Shown piece by piece: positions 1 to 5,878 of a DNA stretch of 5,878 bases. Position 1 is the first letter of the stretch; each line of letters starts with the position of its first letter. The DNA is from Planctomycetota bacterium. GTDB taxonomy: Bacteria > Planctomycetota > Phycisphaerae > Sedimentisphaerales > Anaerobacaceae. The stretch lies in NCBI GenBank assembly GCA_022567055.1, contig JADFHU010000393.1, positions 1 through 5,878 of the forward strand. The letters run 5' to 3'. Both the position numbers and the translations under genes were made by a program. The notes beneath the pieces were generated by a model, which saw only the letters and a program-made list of their open reading frames with translations, did no database searches and was not told the origin of the DNA.

Positions 1-49
1 CGTAGCACCGAAAACGAGCGTTTCTGCGACTGGCAAGGAAGGCGAAGCA

Positions 50-86
50 GGCCGTCCGAGGACGGTCGATGGCGCCTGGCGCCGTC
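50..86. other. Two adjacent GC-rich inverted repeats (tandem hairpins)
   Basis: Two inverted repeats lie back to back. At 50-67, GGCCGTCC pairs with GGACGGTC (one G-T pair; the central bases form the loop, so the working stem is about 7 bp). At 68-86, GATGGCGC pairs with GCGCCGTC around a CTG loop (8 bp, one G-T pair). CCGTCC occurs at 52-57 and again at 82-87, and both copies can pair with GGACGG at 60-65, so alternative folds are possible. No T-run follows, so this is not a standard intrinsic terminator. It lies about 120 bases upstream of the DUF6807 start. It could be a dispersed palindromic repeat, part of an upstream transcript's 3' end, or leader structure. The base pairing is seen directly; any function is a guess. 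Confidence 0.4.
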
Positions 87-195
87 CAGACGCAGAATAA
101 GCCGTTTGAATGCAGAGTCATTTTGCGTAGGTGCTCTTAATAGTGACTGGCCCGGCGAGTTGCTGCGCCGCGATGCTTGAGAACGTCGCAATTCC

Positions 196-200
196 AGGAG
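196..200 (+). promoter_or_regulatory. Shine-Dalgarno of the DUF6807 gene, deciding its start
   Basis: AGGAG lies 8 bases before the ATG at 209. This is close to ideal spacing, and it places the start immediately before the twin-arginine signal sequence. The frame is open further upstream to a GTG at 131, but no comparable ribosome binding site precedes that codon and the extra 26 residues would bury the export signal. Confidence 0.8.
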
Positions 201-208
201 ACATTGCT

Positions 209-1174
209 ATGGGTACGAATTTGGGTAGGCGTGAGTTTTTGCGCTGTGGATCGGCGGCGGTGTTTGGTCTTGCTGCCGGATTATTGCTGGGCGAGAAGGC
301 CGGGGCGATTGATTACGCCCAGCCCGTGCCTGAAGCTGAGGGACTGACGGCGTATCGTAATGGGGCCAATGTGCTGGTGCGGCGCAACAACATGCCGCTA
401 ACCAGCTATAGAGCGCATAAGAGTCTGAAATATCCCTATTTTTCTCCGGTCAACGGGCCTGTGTCGGGGATGTCGCTGACGAGTGAGTCCGGTCTGCCTT
501 ATCCGCATCACCGCGGACTGTGGCTTGGGTGTGAGCCCATGAACGGGGGAGACTACTGGGCCGACAACTCGCTGGAGAGGGGCCAGATACACTCGGTCGG
601 TCTGAGACTCGGCAAGGTGACGAAGACCTCGGCTGAAATACTCGATGAGTGCGAGTGGATCAGCAAGGAGAGCGGCGCGCCGATGCGCGACGAGCGCAGA
701 TTCATCGTGACAGTGGCCAGCGATCGATTATGGTGCATCGACTGCGATTTCAAGCTGACCGCGGTCGAGGATGTTGAGGTCAAAAAAGCCAAGCATTCGT
801 TCTTCGCGATTCGTGCGGCGTCGGATATATCACCGACTTATGGCGGAGTGCTGATGAACTCCGAGGGCGGCGTCGGTGCTGCTGGCACCTACGGTAAGCA
901 GGCCACATGGTGCGGCTATCACGGCAAACGGAGAAACCACGGTGACCTGGTTGAGGGCATCGCCGTGATGACGCACCCGGACAACCCCTGGCCTCCCGTC
1001 TGGTTTACGCGGGAGTACGGGCATTTGTCGCCGTCGCCGCTGAATTTCCAGAAGCAGCCCTGGCGTCTGGAGAAAGGACAGACTCTTAGGCTGAGATACA
1101 GAGTCGCACTTCACGCCGGCGATCCGCAAGAGGCAGCCCTGGACCGAGTCTATGAGCAGTGGGTCAACGAGTAG
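209..1174 (+). CDS. DUF6807 ('PmoA family') protein with twin-arginine signal
   Basis: The product is 321 residues, close to full length for the DUF6807 family (Pfam 'Methane oxygenase PmoA'). The family's biochemical role is not established, and despite the name it is unrelated to the particulate methane monooxygenase subunit. The N-terminus is a Tat-type signal: GRREFLRCG at 6-14, an Ala/Gly/Leu-rich hydrophobic segment to about 28, and a likely cleavage after AGA at 31-33, so export in folded form is expected. Recognisable family motifs are YPHHRGLWLG (98-107), GDYWAD (114-119), WCGYHG (234-239), THPDNPWPP (255-263) and WFTREYG (265-271). The clustered His, Asp and Trp residues suggest a ligand or metal site, which is inference. 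The C-terminus (LDRVYEQWVNE) looks natural. The start at 209 is chosen by the AGGAG at 196-200 and the signal peptide. In other genomes such genes often sit beside sugar-related oxidoreductases and hydrolases; here the only neighbour is convergent, so no operon is seen. Family assignment is strong; function is unknown. Confidence 0.9.
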   Translation: MGTNLGRREFLRCGSAAVFGLAAGLLLGEKAGAIDYAQPVPEAEGLTAYRNGANVLVRRNNMPLTSYRAHKSLKYPYFSPVNGPVSGMSLTSESGLPYPHHRGLWLGCEPMNGGDYWADNSLERGQIHSVGLRLGKVTKTSAEILDECEWISKESGAPMRDERRFIVTVASDRLWCIDCDFKLTAVEDVEVKKAKHSFFAIRAASDISPTYGGVLMNSEGGVGAAGTYGKQATWCGYHGKRRNHGDLVEGIAVMTHPDNPWPPVWFTREYGHLSPSPLNFQKQPWRLEKGQTLRLRYRVALHAGDPQEAALDRVYEQWVNE

Positions 1175-1245
1175 TCGATTAGGATCCCTCCGGACTTCTC
1201 TTGGACGCACGATCGCTATTGGGTCGACGGGAAAGAGGATTTACG

Positions 1246-1395
1246 TCTGCTCACAACAAGTCGGCCGATAACATTATCCGCTACCACACCTTGTAAGATT
1301 CTCAGGCCGGCATCGTGCTTCGGGGCGGACGCAACGTTTTGATCGAGAGAGACTACTGCCTTCATATTTGCGGCATCTACGTTTATGGAGAAGTT
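1246..1395 (+). pseudogene. Relic of a right-handed beta-helix protein, probably PL6-type lyase
   Basis: Frame +1 translates as TSAHNKSADNIIRYHTL, then TAA at 1294-1296, then DSQAGIVLRGGRNVLIERDY followed by CLHICGIYVYGE. This is the rung pattern of PL6 enzymes (chondroitinase B and alginate lyase type): a conserved N-K-S or S-K-S, then D-N-I-Y-R-x-N-T, a G-x-x-x-L-R-x-G-N turn, an E-G-N-Y or similar asparagine turn, and G-I-x-V-x-G-E. The alignment carries through the stop codon in the same frame, as expected of a once-coding stretch. The frame has TAG at 1180-1182 upstream and TGA at 1399-1401 downstream, and no convincing start. The catalytic Arg/Lys region is mostly absent from this roughly 50-codon piece. 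Upstream, in another frame, WTHDRYWVDGKEDL (1202-1243) also looks protein-like and could be a frameshifted continuation, but I cannot place it. The 3' end overlaps the last few codons of the opposite-strand gene. The family call comes from pattern memory, not an alignment. Confidence 0.5.
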
Positions 1396-4300
1396 GCCTG
1401 AGCTATCACTGGTTCAGGAGAGAGTGCCAGGGACGTTTGAATAGAATAGCCACAGGTACAGCCTGCACTACCTTCCGGGATAACGATCAGACCACCCACC
1501 GGTAACATGTTAATCCAGCATCCCGGACGGGAAACGGTGGTGAGCGCCTGGCGCGTTCCGGATTCCAGATCGAACATAAAGGGCAGCTTCGTCCTTTCAT
1601 ACCTGCTGAAGGCGCATCGTCCAGAGGCAGAGAGCGTGGCACACTTATGACTCTTTGTCCATTTCCAACCCGCGTACTCCTCGCCTGTCTGCAGATATCG
1701 GGCATAGCCGTTCCCATAGACGATGTCACCGACAATAACGGGATGCTGACGCAACGCACCGTGGTTCCCATCGGTAGCGTCTTCGTAACCGGGAACCTCA
1801 AGGCTAGCCCACCGTTGCTGACCGGTCGCCGAGTCGTAGGCAATCATGGAGTATCGATTCTTGATGGCATTTCCAACCTCTACATGACAGCTTCCTGTAA
1901 CAATGACCGTGTCTGGGGTGGCACTTAGATACACGATATGCTGGACATTCTGCATATCCGGTTTTGCCTCCCATGCCTGCTGCCCCGTGGTGATGTCCAA
2001 GGCAACAAATCGGACCCCTTTTTCAAGGAGTGTCTTCAAATCAGTGCGGCCAATCTCGGTTTGCAGGGTCTTTGGGTTCAGGCTTTCCAGGAAACACACA
2101 CGGTTTCCGGAACAGGCGATGGCCGGGTTGATGATGGCCCCATGCTGTGGACGGTAACGCCACAGCCGTTTACCGGTTTTGGGATCGCAGGCAAACAGTT
2201 CATAGCTGCAGGAAAAGCTCCCTTCTTGAAGTTTCATGTCCGGCCAACGACGAAGAAGAGGTCTGTTCATGGATCCACTCCGTCCGCTGCTACCCAGGAG
2301 AACACCATTGACATGGGCGAGGTAACCCCATTCGGTATTGAGCTGTTCCGTACTGGTTTGAAAGACCTGCTGGCCCGTCTGAGCATCAAATGCCGTGCAG
2401 AATCCGCTGTGAGCCACATAAAGGCGGTCATCCATGGCCACCATATTTCCACAGTTGCCCATTATCCGAACGCGTCCCGATTCAGCTAGCTTGTTCTCCC
2501 ATAGGATGGTGCCGTTGTAGGCATCAACTGCGACAATATAGTCGGAACCGGTTACAAAAACCCGGCCCTTGGCATAAACGGGGGGAGGGCTCTTCTGGTG
2601 ACGGTCCACAATATTGCGTGGACCGGGTGCGCCGAACCACTGGATCGTCGTATTGGCAAAGGAAAACTGATCGTTACTACAGGCACTGTTTCCCGGATCG
2701 GCATAGGGATGCGTCCATGTCCCTTCACCGATTAAGGCCCCACGGTATTGGTACGCAAACCGGGTTCCTCGGGTGTCGCCCGGGAACCACTCGGTCTGGT
2801 GTCCAAAGGGCCGAAGCTGGTCTCTGCTTTGGCCAAAGATGGCCAGTAATCCACCGTGGGGCCGCAGTTGCCGTTGAATGGACTGGTATTGCGTCTCGGA
2901 GAGGACACTGCCGTTCTCGACATTGATCATTATGGCGTTGAAGAGATATCGTTGGTAAGGTGACACCCCGGTGGGCCAATGGTGACAGACGATTTGCCGA
3001 CCGTAAAGACCGGCGTCGAGAAGCTGGGTGCGCATCCGGTCAATCTTTTCCCTATCGGTCTCTGCACAGATGATCCGGAAGTCACTGATAAGGGCTAATT
3101 GAGCGGCAAGCCGGACATCTCCATAATTCTGCAGGAGAAGATAGCCTTTTTTAACCTTGGCCAGCGAAACAAGGTCGGAGGCCAGTTGTTTCGTTTGGGA
3201 ATCAATCGCAATGCTGGATTCAGGTCTGGTGTCGTCTGCAACCGTGTGAGAGGGAGGTCTCTCGGAAAAGCAATAGGTTTTGCCTGTTGATGTATTGACC
3301 AACAGGCGGCCGAGACTGACCGCCAATCCTTCCACTCTGCCCTCAACAGCCGTGGTCCAGAGACGAGCGCCGGTGGTGGCATGAATGGCATAAACTCCGC
3401 CCTCTGCACCGCAGAAAACCGTATCACCCGCCATAATCATGCAGTGCGATTGCTCACCGTGCACACGCCATTTAAGGCTTTCTTCCTTTTCGAGCAGGTA
3501 TTTCCGACGGTCTATGGCAAATAAACCGTCCTTTCTCAAAATGTAGGCGGTCGAGCCACAGACTAAAACCTGCTGGCCGACACTGCGGAAAACCGACTTT
3601 ATCCGCTCGGAATTGAACAGATGGAGGTGGCCATCTTCACTGGGCCCGGTGGCAACCCGGTCTTCAATGACAACCGCGAATGACCCCCCCTTTAGATCTT
3701 GACCCCAGGAACTACTCGTTCCCAGTTGCTCTACGAGTTTACCGGTTTTTCGGTCGCACATCACAAAGGGCGTGCGTCCGGTAGAGACCATAATTTTAGT
3801 GGGAGTGAGTAGCATGTACCCCTGAGGCGAACAGGTCAGAGGCTCCACAAAAATCTCCTCGCCGTTTTCGGCATTCAGCGCACACAGGAATGTGCCCTGT
3901 CGAGGGAATAATCCCGCCGCAAAGTAGACGATGTCCTCACTCACGCAGATCCCGCAGCGCACGGGAAAAGAGGAGATGATCCGGCCGTTCCCCGCGACCC
4001 ACGGGGTCTCGGGTCCCGCTCGGAATTTCCATATCAACGCGCCTGTTTTGCCATTGAGGCAGTAGAGATATCCATCATCTGATCCAACGTAGCATTTTCC
4101 CGCATAGAGGGCAGGCGCGAGGCGAATAGGGCCGTTGGTCGTGTAGGTCCAGAGTTCTTTCCCGGTCGTCAATTCCAGGCAGTGAACCGAATCATCTGCC
4201 GATGAGCCGTAGTAGACCAAGCCATCATGAACAACGGTGTGGAACGCACGATCATAGGTCAGCGTCGGGTCAAGTGGATCACTTTTGACCGCCCGGTTTA

Positions 4301-5591
4301 CCCTTGCCGGAGGTGGCCACGCGGGCTTTGGCTCCAAATTAGGCGTGTGGACCCAGTCACGATGCAAGGGCAACTGGATGTGTTCATACGAAATGCCGCT
4401 ACGATGGTTGTCTCTCCGGACAGCAGGCCATCCGACAAACTGATCCAATCGTTCGGCCAGTGCCTTGGCCTGATCTCCCAATATCTTGAGCCTCTCTAAA
4501 GGTAGGGCATCACCGCTCAGCCTATGGGACTCAATCATCGTCAGCTCGTTCTCGATTTGCTCTATTTCCGAAACCGGTTTGAATGTCCCCAGGACCTGCG
4601 AGTCCATGTGGGTTTGCAGATATGTGGCACGCTCACTCAGCAACTCGAGTTCCAGGCTGAAATCGCGGGTAAATCGGGTCAAAACCGGAACCACCTGCTT
4701 GATCTGGTCTCGAATGTGAAACAGGTTAGTCTGTAATTCCAGAACGTGACCGAGCAATTCCAGCCACTGTTCAACTGTTCCCTGGCCGTCCAAATTCTCA
4801 GCCCTATCACGATAGGGAATTCCATAGGCTTTCACTTGATCCAAGGCATTTTCGGTTGCCTTTTTAAGCAATGTCAAAGGATCTTCATGATACAGGAACT
4901 CGCAACGTTCACCCTCTATGCCGTTCACCAGGAGACCCCGCGCATGGTCAGGAAAATCAGCATCAATACCGGCGAAGAGTTTTTCTGCCGATTCATCCAG
5001 CATCTCAAAAACCGGCGCCGTACAAACATAAAAATCAACATTGCCATTTCGAGATGACTCATTGAGGCCTACTCCGGCCTTAAAGCGCGTATACTGACCA
5101 TCCAGTCGGTATCCAATTCTGCTGGCGGCGGGAGCCAATAAACTCTCGGGAAAGTTTTGACCGGCCACCACCGCCGTGTCTACCTTTAGTTCCCCCCGGC
5201 CGACCTCTTGAGAAAACGGCTCCAAGGTGGTTAAGGAAAGGGTGGTCCCATCCTCCCTCACCAATTGAGGAGAGCACCATACCGCCTGGCCCCGACGATT
5301 CGCAACGAGCCAGAGAGTCTGCCTATCACTGATCTCCACATCGATGGGAATGGCGTTGGCATCCGGAGTGACATCATTTGCTGAGAAAATGAAAGAATTC
5401 TTGTACTCCAACAGAGCGCTACGGTTCACTCGGACAGTTTCTGCCCAGGTCGGCGCTCTTTCATAGGCTACCGCGGGCACGTCTTCCTCAGCCGGAGGGC
5501 TGTCTTCCGTTTTGCTTTCAGCAAAAGAAACAGAAATCCAGGCAGCTAAGAGCAAACAGATTCCAATGGTCCTGTTCAAGTCATATGTCAT
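1383..5591 (-). CDS. Secreted multidomain PQQ-like beta-propeller protein with NPCBM and methyltransferase-like domains
   Basis: The product is 1402 residues. A Sec signal peptide covers 1-24 (hydrophobic ICLLLAAWISVSFA, cleavage after SFA). An NPCBM-like carbohydrate-binding sandwich spans about 57-190, with the typical YTRFKAGVGLNESS at 167-180. A helical, partly coiled-coil-like stretch follows (about 235-390), then a Pro/Trp-rich linker (412-430). The first PQQ-like repeat block is about 440-775, with CLELTTGKELW (471-481), CLNGKTGALIW (511-521) and IHATTGARLW (736-745). A Rossmann-like, methyltransferase-related segment spans about 803-950. The second repeat block is about 995-1345, with AVDAYNGTILW (1021-1031), ACDPKTGKRLW (1134-1144), ALDITTGQQAW (1197-1207) and AYDSATGQQRW (1251-1261). 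A conserved tail has RPGCW (1355-1359) and GCTC (1377-1380). No CxxCH heme site is present, and I do not recognise the PQQ and calcium ligands of quinoprotein dehydrogenases, so the propellers are probably structural or binding modules. The start is supported by AAGGA nine bases upstream. There is no visible operon partner. Architecture is confident; the biological role is unknown. Confidence 0.92.
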   Translation of the reverse strand: MTYDLNRTIGICLLLAAWISVSFAESKTEDSPPAEEDVPAVAYERAPTWAETVRVNRSALLEYKNSFIFSANDVTPDANAIPIDVEISDRQTLWLVANRRGQAVWCSPQLVREDGTTLSLTTLEPFSQEVGRGELKVDTAVVAGQNFPESLLAPAASRIGYRLDGQYTRFKAGVGLNESSRNGNVDFYVCTAPVFEMLDESAEKLFAGIDADFPDHARGLLVNGIEGERCEFLYHEDPLTLLKKATENALDQVKAYGIPYRDRAENLDGQGTVEQWLELLGHVLELQTNLFHIRDQIKQVVPVLTRFTRDFSLELELLSERATYLQTHMDSQVLGTFKPVSEIEQIENELTMIESHRLSGDALPLERLKILGDQAKALAERLDQFVGWPAVRRDNHRSGISYEHIQLPLHRDWVHTPNLEPKPAWPPPARVNRAVKSDPLDPTLTYDRAFHTVVHDGLVYYGSSADDSVHCLELTTGKELWTYTTNGPIRLAPALYAGKCYVGSDDGYLYCLNGKTGALIWKFRAGPETPWVAGNGRIISSFPVRCGICVSEDIVYFAAGLFPRQGTFLCALNAENGEEIFVEPLTCSPQGYMLLTPTKIMVSTGRTPFVMCDRKTGKLVEQLGTSSSWGQDLKGGSFAVVIEDRVATGPSEDGHLHLFNSERIKSVFRSVGQQVLVCGSTAYILRKDGLFAIDRRKYLLEKEESLKWRVHGEQSHCMIMAGDTVFCGAEGGVYAIHATTGARLWTTAVEGRVEGLAVSLGRLLVNTSTGKTYCFSERPPSHTVADDTRPESSIAIDSQTKQLASDLVSLAKVKKGYLLLQNYGDVRLAAQLALISDFRIICAETDREKIDRMRTQLLDAGLYGRQIVCHHWPTGVSPYQRYLFNAIMINVENGSVLSETQYQSIQRQLRPHGGLLAIFGQSRDQLRPFGHQTEWFPGDTRGTRFAYQYRGALIGEGTWTHPYADPGNSACSNDQFSFANTTIQWFGAPGPRNIVDRHQKSPPPVYAKGRVFVTGSDYIVAVDAYNGTILWENKLAESGRVRIMGNCGNMVAMDDRLYVAHSGFCTAFDAQTGQQVFQTSTEQLNTEWGYLAHVNGVLLGSSGRSGSMNRPLLRRWPDMKLQEGSFSCSYELFACDPKTGKRLWRYRPQHGAIINPAIACSGNRVCFLESLNPKTLQTEIGRTDLKTLLEKGVRFVALDITTGQQAWEAKPDMQNVQHIVYLSATPDTVIVTGSCHVEVGNAIKNRYSMIAYDSATGQQRWASLEVPGYEDATDGNHGALRQHPVIVGDIVYGNGYARYLQTGEEYAGWKWTKSHKCATLSASGRCAFSRYERTKLPFMFDLESGTRQALTTVSRPGCWINMLPVGGLIVIPEGSAGCTCGYSIQTSLALSPEPVIAQATSP

Positions 5592-5600
5592 AGCTCGGAG

Positions 5601-5605
5601 TCCTT
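5601..5605 (-). promoter_or_regulatory. Shine-Dalgarno of the large propeller gene
   Basis: Read on the minus strand, AAGGA sits nine bases before the ATG at 5591-5589. It supports the annotated start, which also gives an N-terminus with a short charged region followed by a hydrophobic signal core. Confidence 0.7.
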
Positions 5606-5642
5606 ATTGGTTTGTGGTTTAATTACTTCATAACATCGATTG

Positions 5643-5671
5643 AATGTACCACCGGGGATATGGCGGTTCAA
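5643..5671 (-). promoter_or_regulatory. Candidate sigma70-type promoter for the large propeller gene
   Basis: On the minus strand, TTGAAC (5671-5666) and TACATT (5648-5643) are separated by exactly 17 bases. Each hexamer matches the consensus at four of six positions. A seven-T run lies just upstream of the -35 box. Transcription would start near 5636, giving a leader of about 45 bases before the ATG. Such matches also arise by chance in AT-rich intergenic DNA, and planctomycete promoters are not well described, so this is only a plausible candidate. Confidence 0.35.
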
Positions 5672-5730
5672 GGAAAAAAACGGCATGGTTCACTATCACT
5701 CCCGAATAGGTATCACCCTGCGTAGCTATC

Positions 5731-5818
5731 TTCGTTGTCGTTGTCAGCGCAGCGGTTGTCTTAATCGACACTCTTAATTGCCCCAATTCACTGTTTCGAT
5801 TACGATCACGACAACGAT
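5731..5818. repeat. Nested imperfect dyad with GACAACGA tracts
   Basis: TCGTTGTCGT (5732-5741) is the exact reverse complement of ACGACAACGA (5808-5817). Inside it, TAATCGA (5762-5768) mirrors TCGATTA (5796-5802), and AATTG-CCC-CAATT (5776-5788) forms a small hairpin. These last two pairs share the same centre, 5782. GTTGTC (5755-5760) can also pair with GACAAC (5810-5815) if a six-base bulge is allowed. The plus strand at 5795-5818 is a run of NAY triplets that would read FDYDHDND; the minus strand at 5745-5731 repeats GACAAC. Similar NAY-triplet tracts are, in my recollection, common between genes in planctomycetes and Bacteroidota, often near four-helix-bundle (S23-type) genes. No such gene is visible here. 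Confidence 0.4.
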
Positions 5819-5878
5819 CGGGAATGTAACCCGGAAATGAACCAGGCCGAAAAACCAGATAGACGTAGGCATGTGCAT

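Noticed and set aside
2..100. Possible 3' end of an upstream gene: frame 2 open to TAA at 98-100, and frame 1 open to TGA at 178-180
   Set aside because: Frame 2 gives only 32 residues without recognisable motif. Frame 1 is arginine-rich and looks non-coding. Neither can be distinguished from chance.
131..208. GTG-initiated 26-residue extension of the DUF6807 protein
   Set aside because: No ribosome binding site precedes the GTG, the extension would push the twin-arginine signal away from the N-terminus, and the ATG at 209 has AGGAG at ideal spacing.
830..1210. Minus-strand open frame of 126 codons
   Set aside because: It is antisense to the DUF6807 gene and rich in Arg and Pro, typical of a shadow frame.
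1175..1430. Intrinsic terminator shared by the convergent genes
   Set aside because: CCTGA/TCAGG and GGCC/GGCC pairings exist, but none is a compact stem followed by a T-run on either strand.
1938..2926. Overlapping plus-strand open frames of 183 and 178 codons
   Set aside because: They lie antisense to the large propeller gene, whose own frame shows clear domain motifs throughout; their translations resemble no family.
1383..5591. Assignment as a PQQ-dependent dehydrogenase or as outer-membrane assembly factor BamB
   Set aside because: The propeller repeats match the PQQ-like type, but there is no CxxCH heme site and no recognisable cofactor ligand set. The length and extra domains are unlike BamB, a lipoprotein of about 400 residues.
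5660..5725. Plus-strand 21-codon open frame starting at ATG 5660
   Set aside because: It is very short, lacks a good ribosome binding site and overlaps the candidate promoter of the opposite gene.

Overview
The window looks like a chromosomal segment from a Planctomycetota or related PVC-group bacterium, with moderate GC content. This rests on protein families rather than marker genes. The very large secreted PQQ-like propeller protein with an embedded methyltransferase-like domain, and the DUF6807 protein with a Tat signal, are both families I associate with planctomycete and related genomes. No rRNA, tRNA, CRISPR array, insertion sequence or origin is visible.

Layout. Positions 1-208 are intergenic, with a pair of adjacent GC-rich hairpins (50-86) and a good Shine-Dalgarno. 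Positions 209-1174 (+) encode a 321-residue DUF6807 ('PmoA family') protein with a twin-arginine signal. Positions 1175-1382 separate two convergent genes and are not empty. Frame +1 there, from about 1246 to 1395, reads as a short stretch of right-handed beta-helix, most like polysaccharide lyase family 6 (PL6), interrupted by a stop codon. I interpret it as a gene relic. Positions 1383-5591 (-) encode a 1402-residue secreted multidomain protein: signal peptide, NPCBM-like beta-sandwich, helical segment, PQQ-like propeller repeats, degenerate methyltransferase-like Rossmann domain, second PQQ-like repeat block, and a conserved Cys-rich C-terminus. Positions 5592-5878 hold its ribosome binding site, a plausible sigma70 promoter and a nested dyad with short NAY-codon-like tracts. 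No gene is supported there.

How the parts fit. Both intact proteins carry export signals (Tat for one, Sec for the other). The sugar-binding-like NPCBM domain and the PL6-like relic hint at a surface or periplasmic polysaccharide theme. That is inference, because neither intact protein has an assigned reaction. The two genes converge, so they are not co-transcribed. The points most worth a second look are the PL6 relic running into the 3' end of the large gene, and the large protein's architecture with a methyltransferase-like module that has lost its glycine-rich SAM loop.
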